Shown: one piece after another, positions 15,534 through 24,130 of the stretch
Layout: each line of letters begins with the position of its first letter
Position numbering within the stretch: position 1 is the stretch's first letter
Assembly (NCBI RefSeq): GCF_002204745.1
Contig: NZ_NIRR01000022.1
Span: 1 to 64,000 of the forward strand
Direction: 5' to 3'
DNA from: Hymenobacter amundsenii
Lineage (GTDB): Bacteria > Bacteroidota > Bacteroidia > Cytophagales > Hymenobacteraceae
DNA length: 64,000 nt
Notes under the pieces: generated by a model
Told to the model about the DNA's origin: nothing
Database searches by the model: none
The model's input: the letters and a program-made list of their open reading frames with translations, nothing else
Made by a program: the position numbers and the translations under genes

Positions 15534-17810
15534 ATGACTTCCTCCATTTCCGCTTCCATGTCCTTACGCTCCCGGCTGGCGCTGCTGGCCCTCACGCTGC
15601 TTACCGTTTTCACTACCCTGCCCGCCCGCGCCGATGAGGGGCTGTGGCTGCCGTTGCTGCTCAAGCAGCTCAACGAGGCCGACATGCAGAAAAAGGGCCT
15701 CAAGCTGACGGCCGAACAGATTTACTCCATCAACCAGGGCAGCCTCAAAGATGCCATCGTGCAGTTTGGGGGCGGCTGCACCGGCGAAATCATCTCCGAC
15801 CAGGGCCTGCTGCTGACCAACCATCACTGCGGCTACAGCCAGATCCAGAGCCACTCGTCGGTCGAAAACGACTACCTCACCAAGGGCTACTGGGCCATGA
15901 ACCGCGAGCAGGAACTACCCAACCCCGGCCTGACGGCCACCTTTATCGTGCGCATGGAAGACGTGACAAGCCAGGTGCTGGCCGGCGTGCCCGCTACCGG
16001 GATTGCCGAGGCCCAGCGCGAGCAGCTGGTGCAGCAAAACAGCCAGCGCGTGGCCCAGGCCGCCGTGCAGGGCACCGGTTACCAGGCCTTCGTACGGCCC
16101 ATGTTCAACGGCAACGAGTACTACCTGTTTGTAACCGAGGTGTTCCAGGACATCCGGCTGGTGGGGGCGCCGCCGAGCAGCATCGGCAAGTTTGGGGGCG
16201 ACACCGACAACTGGGCCTGGCCCCGCCACACCGGCGACTTCAGCCTGTTCCGCATTTATGCCGGCCCCGACAATAAGCCCGCCCCCTACTCGCCCGCCAA
16301 TAAGCCCTTCAAGCCACGTTACTACCTGCCCATTTCGCTGGCTGGCGTGCAGCCCGGCGACTTTACGATGGTGTTCGGCTTTCCCGGCCGCACCAACGAG
16401 TACCTCACCAGCTGGGGCGTCGAGGAGACATATTCGGTGTCGAACCCAGCCAAAATTGCGGTCCGCGACGCCAAACTGCGGGTGCTCGATGCCGACATGA
16501 AGGCCTCCGACAAAGTCCGGATTCAGTACGCGGCCAAGTATGCCGGCATTGCCAACTACTGGAAGAAGTGGATTGGCGAAAACCGGGGCCTCAAGAAGCT
16601 CGACGCCGTCCGCGTGAAGCAGCAACAGGAGGTAGAGTTCCAGCGCTGGGCCGAATCGGGCAACGACGCCCGCCGGGCCGCCTTCGGGGGCCTGCTGCCC
16701 GAGCTGCAGCGCCACTACGCCCTCGGGCGCGACTACACCCTGGCCCGCGATTACGTGAGCGAGGCGGCACTGGGCATCGAGCTGGTGGTTTACGCCAACA
16801 GCCTGCTACCACTGCTGGAGCTGACAAACCGCCAGGCACCCGCCGCCGAGCGGGTTGCCGCCGTGGAAAAGTTAAAAAAAGGGGCAACTGGTTTCTTCCG
16901 CAATTACAACGTGGCTACCGATCAGAAGGTCGCTACCCAGTTGCTACCGCTCTACGCCAACGGTACCCCGGCCGCGTTGCTGCCGTCCTACGTGAAGGCC
17001 CTCGGCAAGCAGTACGCCACCACCGGCTGGGATGCCTACGCCGCCCAACTCTACGGCCAATCGCGCCTCACGTCGCAGGCCAGCGCCCTGGCCGTACTCG
17101 ATGAGGTAGCCGCCGGTAAGTTCGATGCCCTGCGCCAGGACCCCGCCATGAAGCTCGCAGAAGCCATTGTCAGCCATTACCGCACGGCTATTCTGCCCAC
17201 CTACAACCTAGCCACCGACCAAATTGCCCTGCTCCAGCGCACCTACATGGCCGGCCTGCGCCTCCAGCAGCCGGAGCGCAAGTTTTACCCCGATGCCAAC
17301 TCCACCCTGCGCCTCGCCTACGGGCAAGTAGCCGGCTACGAGCCCGCCGACGGCGTGCGCTACGATTTCTACACGACCCTCGACGGCATCATGGAGAAGG
17401 CAGATCCCACCAACCCCGACTTTGAAGTACCGGCCCGGCTCGCGGAATTATACCAAAACAAAGATTACGGCCCCTACGCCTATAAAGGCACTGTGCCGGT
17501 GGCCTTCATTGCCACCAACCACACCACAGGCGGCAACTCCGGCTCGCCCGTTATCAACGGCCGCGGGGAGCTGATCGGCACCAACTTCGACCGCAACTGG
17601 GAAGGCACCATGTCCGACATCATGTTCGACCCCGACCGCGTGCGCAACATCACGCTCGACGTGCGCTACATGCTGTTCGTGGTGGATAAATATGCTGGGG
17701 CCGGCCACCTGGTGAAGGAAATGACCCTTGTAGGCGCTCCCGATTCGGGTGCCGGGGCCACGCCGGACAAGGAGCTCAAAAAGGTGAAAGTGAAGCGTAA
17801 GAAAGGCTAA
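15534..17810 (+). CDS. S46-family dipeptidyl-peptidase, DPP11-like (Asp/Glu-specific), 758 aa
   Basis: Periplasmic serine exopeptidase that removes dipeptides from peptides, feeding amino-acid-using Bacteroidota. Signal peptide: hydrophobic stretch LALLALTLLTVFTTL then PARA and cleavage before DEGLW. The catalytic His lies in TNHHCGY (about residues 95-101), an Asp in RHTGDFSLFR, and the Ser in GGNSGSPV. In S46 enzymes the residue 18 after the catalytic Ser sets specificity: Arg in DPP11 (acidic P1), Gly in DPP7. Here it reads FDRNWEG, with Arg at +18, so acidic specificity is inferred. The ATG at 15534 is chosen; 15558 (MSLRSRL) also gives a good signal peptide. Confidence 0.9.
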   Translation: MTSSISASMSLRSRLALLALTLLTVFTTLPARADEGLWLPLLLKQLNEADMQKKGLKLTAEQIYSINQGSLKDAIVQFGGGCTGEIISDQGLLLTNHHCGYSQIQSHSSVENDYLTKGYWAMNREQELPNPGLTATFIVRMEDVTSQVLAGVPATGIAEAQREQLVQQNSQRVAQAAVQGTGYQAFVRPMFNGNEYYLFVTEVFQDIRLVGAPPSSIGKFGGDTDNWAWPRHTGDFSLFRIYAGPDNKPAPYSPANKPFKPRYYLPISLAGVQPGDFTMVFGFPGRTNEYLTSWGVEETYSVSNPAKIAVRDAKLRVLDADMKASDKVRIQYAAKYAGIANYWKKWIGENRGLKKLDAVRVKQQQEVEFQRWAESGNDARRAAFGGLLPELQRHYALGRDYTLARDYVSEAALGIELVVYANSLLPLLELTNRQAPAAERVAAVEKLKKGATGFFRNYNVATDQKVATQLLPLYANGTPAALLPSYVKALGKQYATTGWDAYAAQLYGQSRLTSQASALAVLDEVAAGKFDALRQDPAMKLAEAIVSHYRTAILPTYNLATDQIALLQRTYMAGLRLQQPERKFYPDANSTLRLAYGQVAGYEPADGVRYDFYTTLDGIMEKADPTNPDFEVPARLAELYQNKDYGPYAYKGTVPVAFIATNHTTGGNSGSPVINGRGELIGTNFDRNWEGTMSDIMFDPDRVRNITLDVRYMLFVVDKYAGAGHLVKEMTLVGAPDSGAGATPDKELKKVKVKRKKG

Positions 17811-17855
17811 CTGCGCTTTAAAAACACAGGAAAAACCAACTTCTCTGCAACCGTT

Positions 17856-17892
17856 AAAGCGGCTGGCTACTCTACCCGTAGTCAGCCGCTTT
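17856..17892 (+). terminator. terminator after the S46 peptidase gene
   Basis: 15-base arms (17856-17870 and 17878-17892) with one G-T pair and a T-run; 45 bases past the stop at 17810. Confidence 0.75.
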
Positions 17893-17916
17893 TATTTCAA
17901 CCTGCACCCGATTGTT

Positions 17917-18522
17917 ATGGCCCGTCCTCTACTCACGCTGTTACTGTTCGGCGTTGTTGCCGGCCCGGCTTTCAGTCAGAAGCTCCTGCTTACGGGCGGC
18001 TACACCCGAGTGGGCGAAAAGTCGTTTAACGGCGCGGCATCCGGGGGGCTGCACACCGTGTTTCCACTGGGCCGCCACCTAGCGGCCGGCGTGGGCCTGA
18101 CGGCGGCCCGCAACCGCCAGGATTACCAGGAGTTGCTACCGAATTATGACCCGTTTGATCCGGCCGGCCTTCCGCGTGTTATCACCGCCTATCACAATTC
18201 ACTCTACTCCCTGCAAGGTTTCGTGGCCGGCCGGATGCAACTCGCGCCCCGGCTGGAACTGCTGGCCGGACCAAGCGTGGGCCTCTATCTGGTGGGGGCC
18301 CGGGAACGGAGCTCGGAGGTAAAGGCCGGTTTCGGCCTGTGGTCGTCACTCACATATCGGCGGTTAGGCGGCAGTCGGTTCAACCTGGAGGGCCTGTTTC
18401 ATCTGCGTTGGCTCCTTGCCAGCGTGCCGGTACAAGACGCAGACTTTCGCTTTGCAGACCAACGGCTGTTCGTTTGGGATGCGCAGGTAGGTCTATCGTA
18501 CGATTTGCGGAAGCAACCGTAG
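17917..18522 (+). CDS. secreted outer-membrane beta-barrel-like protein, 201 aa
   Basis: A short signal peptide (LLTLLLFGVVAGPAFSQ) is followed by alternating hydrophobic/polar strands with many Gly, Tyr and Leu (LLLTGGYTRVGEKSF, LAAGVGLTAARNRQDY, LELLAGPSVGLYLVG), ending in a strand with aromatic residues. This is the pattern of small 8- to 10-strand outer-membrane barrels common in Bacteroidota. No family-specific motif seen; a transporter or porin role cannot be claimed. It lies between the terminator of the S46 gene and the amidohydrolase gene, 36 bases from the latter, so the two could be cotranscribed. Confidence 0.7.
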   Translation: MARPLLTLLLFGVVAGPAFSQKLLLTGGYTRVGEKSFNGAASGGLHTVFPLGRHLAAGVGLTAARNRQDYQELLPNYDPFDPAGLPRVITAYHNSLYSLQGFVAGRMQLAPRLELLAGPSVGLYLVGARERSSEVKAGFGLWSSLTYRRLGGSRFNLEGLFHLRWLLASVPVQDADFRFADQRLFVWDAQVGLSYDLRKQP

Positions 18523-18558
18523 CTTTAGGCGCTGTCTCACCTGCTTCACCTGCTGCCC

Positions 18559-19839
18559 TTGTACCGTTTCCTTCTCGCTGCTTTGCTGCTGACTGCCGGC
18601 CCGGCCTGGGCCCAGTCGCCCGCCCCCATTACCCCACCAGCGGCCCTGCTGCTGCGCCCTGCTGCCGTTTTCGATGGTGAAACGCTGCACCCCGGCTGGG
18701 CCGTGCTCACCGAAGGCGACCATATAAAAGCCGTGGGGCCAGCCGCGCAACTAACTGCGCCAGCCGGCACCAGCACCTTGGAACTGCCGGGCCTCACGCT
18801 GCTGCCCGGTCTGATCGAGGGCCACAGCCATCTGCTGCTCCACCCCTACAATGAAACCCCCTGGAACGACCAAGTGCTGCTCGAATCAGAAGCGTTGCGG
18901 GTGGCCCGGGCCACGGCCCACGCCCGCGCCACCCTCGAAGCCGGCTTCACCACTGCCCGCGACCTGGGCTCGGAAGGGGCCGGTTACGCCGACGTAGGCC
19001 TGCGTCAGGCCATCGACCGGGGCTTGATTCCGGGGCCTCGCCTGCTGGTAGCCACCCGGGCGCTGGTGGCCACCGGCTCCTACGGCCCCAAGCTCTCGGT
19101 TGATGTGGACGTGCCTCAGGGCGCCCAGGAAGCCGACGGCGTGGATGGCCTTATCCGGGCCGTGCGGGAGCAGATCGGCAAGGGCGCCGACATTATCAAG
19201 GTGTACGCCGATTACCGCTGGGGCCCCGGTGAGCCCAGCCGGACCACCTTTTCGCAGGACGAGCTCAACCTCATCGTGCAGACGGCCCGCAGCGCCGGCC
19301 GGCCCGTGGTGGCCCACGCCAGCACCCCCGAAGGCATGCGCCGTGCCACACTGGCCGGCGTGCAAACCATCGAGCACGGCGACGATGGCACCCTGGAAAT
19401 CTTCAAGCTCATGAAGCAGCGCGGCGTGGCCCTCTGCCCCACCGTGGCCGCCGGCGACGCCGTTGCCCAGTACCGCGGCTGGCAGAAAGGCACCGGTCCC
19501 GAGCCCGACCGCATCCAGCAAAAACGCCTCAGCATGAAAGCTGCCCTGCAAAGCGGCGTGGAAATAGCCATCGGCGGCGACGTAGGCGTATTCGCGCACG
19601 GCGACAACCTGCGCGAAGCCGAACTGCTGGTGCGCGAATACGGCTTCACCAGCCTGCAAGCCCTGCGCGGCCTCACCAGCACCAACGCCCGCCTCTTCCA
19701 ACTCCCCGACCGCGGCCAGCTAAAGCCCGGCCTGCTCGCCGATATGGTCGCCGTATCCGGCAACCCGACTCAGGATATCAGCGCATTACGGCAGGTGAAA
19801 CTGGTGGTGAAGGGCGGGGTAGTATTTTCGAAAAAGTAA
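18559..19839 (+). CDS. secreted metal-dependent amidohydrolase (imidazolonepropionase-like), 426 aa
   Basis: TIM-barrel hydrolase acting on C-N bonds; related secreted enzymes act on cyclic amides or X-Arg/X-Pro-type dipeptides. Signal peptide: FLLAALLLTAGPAWAQ. Metal ligands in order: GHSHLLLH (HxH), Lys in DIIKVYADY (bridging carbamate), His in VVAHAST, His in IEHGDDG and the catalytic Asp in IGGDVGVFAH. The C-terminal beta-sandwich part ends with LADMVAVSGNP, typical of the family. The start is a TTG at 18559, which begins the signal peptide; no ATG fits. Probably cotranscribed with the upstream barrel gene (36-base gap). Exact substrate unknown. Confidence 0.87.
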   Translation: MYRFLLAALLLTAGPAWAQSPAPITPPAALLLRPAAVFDGETLHPGWAVLTEGDHIKAVGPAAQLTAPAGTSTLELPGLTLLPGLIEGHSHLLLHPYNETPWNDQVLLESEALRVARATAHARATLEAGFTTARDLGSEGAGYADVGLRQAIDRGLIPGPRLLVATRALVATGSYGPKLSVDVDVPQGAQEADGVDGLIRAVREQIGKGADIIKVYADYRWGPGEPSRTTFSQDELNLIVQTARSAGRPVVAHASTPEGMRRATLAGVQTIEHGDDGTLEIFKLMKQRGVALCPTVAAGDAVAQYRGWQKGTGPEPDRIQQKRLSMKAALQSGVEIAIGGDVGVFAHGDNLREAELLVREYGFTSLQALRGLTSTNARLFQLPDRGQLKPGLLADMVAVSGNPTQDISALRQVKLVVKGGVVFSKK

Positions 19840-19917
19840 GCCTCAACGCTTCGTTTCAGCCATCAGCCACCAATTTTTCCACAACATAGAGCGCCTACTC
19901 AGCAGCAAACTTCCTCA

Positions 19918-20436
19918 ATGACACCTATTGAAATCACCGTGAAATTTTCAGAGGATTATTATGAAGCCATTTTCACGGATTGGCTTCGGTATAGAAGTAA
20001 AAACAGGAAATGGCAAAAGCTGGCCGGAGCCATATTATTACTCATTGGCTTTACTAATACCCTGGTAATATGGCTATTCGGCAGTAGTTGGTACGCTGTT
20101 TCTATTATTACCATATTATTTGGCGGGCTGCAATTCTGGGACTTTTACCAAACCAAGCGGCAGTGGCTACGTGACCGCAAATCCAGCAACGTGACAGGAG
20201 AAGATGTGCGGATGTCCTTTACAGCGGAAGGCTTTCAGCATGCCGGTCCTTTTTCCACCGGAGATTATAAATGGACTGGCATACAGAAGGTCCAAGAGGC
20301 TAGGCAAGGGTTATTTCTGCTTTCAGGAAACGGGTTCAGCATATATTTGCCGAAGAACTCTTTTCAATCAGATCAGGATTTTGAAACTGTGAAGCTATAT
20401 GCTCAACAGCATCTAATCAACTCACCAAACGGGTGA
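19918..20436 (+). CDS. YcxB-like membrane protein, 172 aa
   Basis: An N-terminal cytoplasmic stretch (EITVKFSEDYYEAIFTDWLR) is followed by two adjacent membrane helices (about 35-57 and 60-80) and a C-terminal beta-rich domain with SFTAEGF...YKWTGIQKVQE and FSIYLPKNSF. This is the layout of YcxB-like proteins (DUF4131-independent, two TMs plus PH-like domain), a family of unknown function. The gene is clearly more AT-rich than its neighbours, which may point to later acquisition. Confidence 0.75.
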   Translation: MTPIEITVKFSEDYYEAIFTDWLRYRSKNRKWQKLAGAILLLIGFTNTLVIWLFGSSWYAVSIITILFGGLQFWDFYQTKRQWLRDRKSSNVTGEDVRMSFTAEGFQHAGPFSTGDYKWTGIQKVQEARQGLFLLSGNGFSIYLPKNSFQSDQDFETVKLYAQQHLINSPNG

Positions 20437-20478
20437 CGGGGTGAGCAAATGCTGATGCTGCATAGTATAGCTACCTTA

Positions 20479-21237
20479 TTACGGCCGCTCAATGCCCAAT
20501 TCCCCCAGTTGACCGGCGTACTTGTCGTAAATCACGCGCAAATCCTGGGCGTGTTTGTCGGCGTCGACGCCGATGCTGACGTTGCTGTCGTGGAAACGGT
20601 GCAGGTGGCTGATGTGGGGGCAGATGACGGGTAAATGGCCGGCCAGCAGGAAGCGGACGTAGAGGTCGAGGTCTTCGGCCATTTCGATCTGCTCGTCGTA
20701 GCCGCTGACCGAGTTGAACAGTTCCCGGCTGTAGCACACGTTGCCCTGGATGAAGTGCTCGGCCCGGAAAATGGCCCGCAGCATATCGGTGGGGCTGTCG
20801 AACTGCCAGGCGTAGTAGTCGTCGTCGGGCAGGTAGCGGCGGTCTTGGTCGACACGCAGGAAATCGGCCACCAGCCAGGGCCGGCTGGGGTGTTGCCGAA
20901 TCTGCTGGGCGTAATGGAACAGGGCGCGCTGGAGCAGCAAATCGTCATCATCGAGGGGCACGATCCAGGTGCCAGCGGGCGCGTCGTGGCCGATGAGTAG
21001 GTTGCGGGCGGGCCCGGCCCGCAGCAGCTCGGGCTGGCTCCAGACGCGGAGCGGAGCCCCGGGCTCCAGGGTCGCCTCGCGCAGATAGCTGGCGGTGGCA
21101 TCGGTACAGGCATTTTCGCAGATCAGGTGCTCAAACGAAAAATCGAGGGGTGCGCTAACGGTGGCCCGGACGCTGGCCACGGCCTCGGCCAGGTACTCGC
21201 GGCGGTTGTGGGTAGGGGTGATAACAGTAAAGTGCAT
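20479..21237 (-). CDS. family 2 glycosyltransferase, 252 aa
   Basis: GT-A fold nucleotide-sugar transferase. Seen: start FTVITPTHNRREYLAEAV (UDP-binding strand and helix), then VPLDDDDLLL carrying the DXD metal motif, and the later segment DEQIEMAEDLDLYVRFLLAG with the catalytic-base-type acidic residues of GT2. No membrane helices, so cytoplasmic. The gene is not inside a polysaccharide cluster: the neighbours are a YcxB-like protein and a small hypothetical, so the acceptor cannot be guessed. Confidence 0.85.
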   Translation of the reverse strand: MHFTVITPTHNRREYLAEAVASVRATVSAPLDFSFEHLICENACTDATASYLREATLEPGAPLRVWSQPELLRAGPARNLLIGHDAPAGTWIVPLDDDDLLLQRALFHYAQQIRQHPSRPWLVADFLRVDQDRRYLPDDDYYAWQFDSPTDMLRAIFRAEHFIQGNVCYSRELFNSVSGYDEQIEMAEDLDLYVRFLLAGHLPVICPHISHLHRFHDSNVSIGVDADKHAQDLRVIYDKYAGQLGELGIERP

Positions 21238-21337
21238 GGGCTTCTATTCTGCTAAAGTCAGAAAAAAGTTGCCACCATGGCCTACATCTCAACTTTCGGG
21301 CGCGGTGGGGCGTTAGCACGACATACTACCTGCGCTC

Positions 21338-21637
21338 ATGGCTCAATTCATCGTTACTCTGCGTCTGCCCGCTTCTTTCAGCCGCGAATTCATGGTCCTC
21401 ATTCCCCGCCACCGCGCGTTCATCAACCAACTCCTCGAACAGAATGTCATTGAATCATACGCCATCAGCGCCGACCGCACCCGGGGCTGGGTGACGATGA
21501 ATGGGGTGGATGCGGCCGCCATCCGGGCTGTGGTGGAGCAATTCCCGCTTTACCGCTTTCTGCAGGGCATCGAAATTGATGAGCTGTTTATTTTCGACAG
21601 CAAAACCACCCGCTTCCCGGCTATCAGCCTGAACTGA
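21338..21637 (+). CDS. small alpha/beta protein, muconolactone-isomerase/YciI-like, 99 aa
   Basis: Compact cytoplasmic protein. Start FIVTLRLPASFSREFM with a helix beginning LIPRHRAFINQLLEQNVIES, then strands SYAISADRTRGWVTM, helix AAAIRAVVEQFPLYRF and strand IEIDELFIFD. This is the ferredoxin-like beta-alpha-beta-beta-alpha-beta order of muconolactone delta-isomerase and YCII-related proteins. I cannot assign a reaction; a genuine muconolactone isomerase is unlikely without other catechol-pathway genes. Transcribed divergently from the glycosyltransferase. Confidence 0.7.
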   Translation: MAQFIVTLRLPASFSREFMVLIPRHRAFINQLLEQNVIESYAISADRTRGWVTMNGVDAAAIRAVVEQFPLYRFLQGIEIDELFIFDSKTTRFPAISLN

Positions 21638-21802
21638 TTGAATGCACAACTCGGTGAATGAGTAAGCCGGGCTGTCGTTGCGAGGCTACGAGGCGGAAAT
21701 CCGACGGGATAATACCGCACTTATGCACCGAGTTACCCACTCACCGACCCGGCGCGGTTTATGCTCATGGGCCACCACTACCTGCATTCCCCCTTTCCTT
21801 CT

Positions 21803-22663
21803 ATGCGCCCTCGTTTTCCCCATCTTCTACTAACGTTGCCTCTCCTAAGTGGGCTGAGCATGGCCGCTATGCCTGTTGCCGCCCCCGCCCTCACCACCGA
21901 TGTGCTTATTGGTCGCCTGAGCAGCGCCATCGAAAACCTGAAAACGCTGCGCTGTAACGTGCGCGCCCAGGAGCGCATAGCAGGCAAGTACCAGCAGGCG
22001 CGCACGGCCATGAAGATGAGCTTCAACCCCTACAAAGTGTACCTGCGCAACGACCAGGGCATTGAGGTGCTTTATGTAACGGGCCAGAATGGCGGCGACG
22101 CCTGGGTGTACCCTAACAGCTTTCCTTACGTGACGCTGAGCCTCGACCCAAAAGGGAGCATCATGCGCAAAGGCATCCACCACAGCGCCCTCGAAGCGGG
22201 CTACGGCACCATCGCCGAAATGCTCGACGGCAGCGCCGAGCAGCGCCTGAATCCGGGCTTCGAGAAGACCTTCCGCTATACCTCCGACACTACCGTGCTG
22301 GGCCGCCCGGCCTACGTGCTGCGCTCCTCGTTTCCGCAGTTTCGCTACGTGAGCTACAAGCCTACCCGAACGGAAACCGTTAAGGCCATTGCCGCCAAGT
22401 TTGGCTGCGGCGAGTACCGCATTCTGGAGCGCAACAACCTGAGCCCTGGGGCCACCGTGGCAGCCGGCAAAACCATTCAGGTACCCAACGCCTACGGCAG
22501 TCGCATCATCCTCTGCATCGACCAGAAACTCTACCTGCCGCTCGTGGTGCAGGTAAACGACGACAAGGGCCTGTTCGAAAAGTTCGAGTTCTCCGACCTC
22601 GTCGCCAACCAGCCCATCCCCGCCCAGGAGTTCACGAAGGATTACAAGGGCTACAAACTATGA
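21803..22663 (+). CDS. DUF1571-family secreted protein with an inserted LysM-like segment, 286 aa
   Basis: Secreted protein of a LolA/LppX-like beta-sandwich family (DUF1571). From ATG 21803 the signal is FPHLLLTLPLLSGLSMAAMP. The body contains LRCNVRAQERIAGKYQQART, MKMSFNPYKVYLRN and DAWVYPNSFPYVTLSLDP, followed at about residues 192-234 by a LysM-like stretch (ETVKAIAAKFGCGEYRILER followed by NNLSPGATVAAGKTIQVPN), and the family ending LPLVVQVNDDKGLFEKFEF. The LysM-like part could contact peptidoglycan glycans, consistent with a periplasmic lipid- or envelope-handling role, though this is inference. The start at 21761 would add 14 residues before the signal and is less likely. The stop codon touches a repeat element. 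Confidence 0.78.
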   Translation: MRPRFPHLLLTLPLLSGLSMAAMPVAAPALTTDVLIGRLSSAIENLKTLRCNVRAQERIAGKYQQARTAMKMSFNPYKVYLRNDQGIEVLYVTGQNGGDAWVYPNSFPYVTLSLDPKGSIMRKGIHHSALEAGYGTIAEMLDGSAEQRLNPGFEKTFRYTSDTTVLGRPAYVLRSSFPQFRYVSYKPTRTETVKAIAAKFGCGEYRILERNNLSPGATVAAGKTIQVPNAYGSRIILCIDQKLYLPLVVQVNDDKGLFEKFEFSDLVANQPIPAQEFTKDYKGYKL

Positions 22664-22809
22664 TCACGGATTAGCGCGGATTTTAACGGATTTCGTAGTC
22701 GGACCTTATTACCTCTGCTCTTCAGCAGCGAAATCAAAAAAGCCACTTCTTACAAGGTGGCTTTTTTAATCGACTACAAAATCCGTGAAATCCGCGCTAA
22801 TCTGTGATC
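22662..22809. repeat. ATCCGTG-family inverted-repeat element, copy A (148 bp)
   Basis: Arms of about 39 bases (22662-22701 and 22771-22809) are imperfect inverted repeats built from units like CACGGATT and GCGCGGATTT. The centre carries a terminator (22736-22767). It starts inside the stop codon of the DUF1571 gene and ends on the stop codon of the convergent SDR gene. Related copies lie at 27062-27248 and 52497-52653. Confidence 0.75.
22736..22767. terminator. bidirectional terminator inside repeat copy A
   Basis: Perfect 11-bp stem (22736-22746 with 22757-22767), with A6 on one side and T6 on the other, between two convergent genes. Confidence 0.8.
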
Positions 22810-23690
22810 TAGCGGCGCATAGTTTTCTCGATCTGGTCCCACATTTCAGGGGTCAGGATTTCGAGCTTGTTGAATTCGCCGGCGCCGTTGAGCCATTCGC
22901 CACCGTCGAGGGTCACGACCTCACCATTCATGTAGGCCGCGAAATCCGACACCATGTAGGCGGCCAGGTTGGCCAGTTCTTGGTGCTCACCCACGCGCTT
23001 GAGGGGCACATTGGCGGCTGGGTCGAGCTTGGAGGCCAGCGGCTCGGGGAACAGGCGGCTCCAGGCTCCTTCGGTTGGAAACGGGCCGGGGGCAATGGCG
23101 TTGGCCCGAATTCCATACTTGGCCCACTCGACGGCCAAGGAGCGCGTCATGGCCAGTACGCCGGCTTTGGCGGCGGCCGAGGGCACCACGTAGGCCGAAC
23201 CCACCGAGGCGTAAGTGGTGACGATGCTGAGGATGGTACCGGGCTTTTTGTCGGCAATCCAGCGCTTGCCGAAGGCCAGGGTGCAGTTGTAGGAACCCTT
23301 GAGCACGATGTCCACAATCACATCGAACGCTTTATGGCTGAGGCGCTCGGTGGGGCTGATGAAGTTGCCGGCCGCGTTGTTGAGCAGCACATCGACGCCG
23401 CCGAACGTTTCGATGGTTTTTTCGAGCAGCGCCTCCACTTCGTTGTACTTGCGCACGTCGCACTGCACGGCCAGAACGTTGGCGTTGCCGGTTTGCTCGC
23501 GCAATTCGGCGGCCGTTTTTTCGAGCACCTCCAGCTTGCGGGAACTGATGACCACGTTGGCCCCAAGCTGCAGGAAATAAGTCGTCATGGCCCGGCCGAG
23601 GCCGGTGCCGCCGCCCGTGACCACGATGGTTTTGCCCTGCAGGGCATTGTCGCGGAGCATGGGTTGGGCGTAAGGGTGGGCGGAAGCCAT
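22809..23690 (-). CDS. 2,4-dienoyl-CoA reductase-type SDR, 293 aa
   Basis: NADPH-dependent reductase of unsaturated acyl-CoAs formed in beta-oxidation of polyunsaturated fatty acids. Seen: nucleotide-binding TGGGTGLGRAM, NNAAGNFISP, and, instead of the usual Y-x3-K, the S-x3-K arrangement SAAAKAGVLAMTR that marks the DECR branch of SDRs. The C-terminal GEVVTLDGGEWL is also typical. The ATG at 23690 (MASAHPYAQPMLRDNALQGK) gives the family length; a further upstream start would run into the next gene. An enoyl-CoA hydratase gene lies far away at 62420, so no beta-oxidation operon is seen here. Confidence 0.85.
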   Translation of the reverse strand: MASAHPYAQPMLRDNALQGKTIVVTGGGTGLGRAMTTYFLQLGANVVISSRKLEVLEKTAAELREQTGNANVLAVQCDVRKYNEVEALLEKTIETFGGVDVLLNNAAGNFISPTERLSHKAFDVIVDIVLKGSYNCTLAFGKRWIADKKPGTILSIVTTYASVGSAYVVPSAAAKAGVLAMTRSLAVEWAKYGIRANAIAPGPFPTEGAWSRLFPEPLASKLDPAANVPLKRVGEHQELANLAAYMVSDFAAYMNGEVVTLDGGEWLNGAGEFNKLEILTPEMWDQIEKTMRR

Positions 23691-23730
23691 AAGCGGAAGA
23701 AAATTGAAGTGGGAAAAATGAATGTATAAT

Positions 23731-24126
23731 TCAGGGCTGGGGCCGGGGCTCAAATAAACCGATTATGCGGGTAACGGTACCTTCGGCTACGTCCCAGCCC
23801 CCCTCGCAGTAGTAAAAGCTCGTGCCGGCCCGGATTCGCGACTGGTGAAAGGCGCGCATGTGCTCCGAGAAGACGTTGACCCGCCCGTGCAGCCATTCGT
23901 CTACGGGCAAAGGCATTTCCAGCCACGAGTCGCCGGTAATTGGGTCGAAGAAGTCGGGGTACAGCCACATGTAAAAGCGCCGGGGCTTATCCTGGGCGTA
24001 GCGGAAGTCCCAGCGGATGCCGTTATAGGGGGCCAGCTGCCGCCCGCTCTCCTCGGGCCGGAGTAGCCGCACGCGGGCCTCAAAGTCGACAGGGAACTTA
24101 GTATACAAACGGTACGGGGCGGCCAT
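23731..24126 (-). CDS. conserved hypothetical protein, 131 aa
   Basis: Cytoplasmic, beta-rich: FPVDFEARVRLLRPEESGRQ, PYNGIRWDFRYAQDKPRRFY, YMWLYPDFFDP, HMRAFHQSRIRAGTSFYYCE. The opening resembles the small beta-barrel region seen in EF-Tu C-terminal-like stand-alone proteins, but I am not sure. The start at 24126 (MAAPYRLYTK) is preferred to an upstream frame. It is upstream of and codirectional with the SDR gene, 40 bases between them, so they may be cotranscribed. A 16-base palindrome (24131-24146) lies immediately before the ATG. Confidence 0.7.
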   Translation of the reverse strand: MAAPYRLYTKFPVDFEARVRLLRPEESGRQLAPYNGIRWDFRYAQDKPRRFYMWLYPDFFDPITGDSWLEMPLPVDEWLHGRVNVFSEHMRAFHQSRIRAGTSFYYCEGGWDVAEGTVTRIIGLFEPRPQP

Positions 24127-24130
24127 AGGT

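Noticed and set aside
22785..23729. 314-residue plus-strand frame opposite the dienoyl-CoA-reductase-type gene
   Set aside because: Starts inside a repeat element and has no recognisable fold; the other strand is clearly coding.
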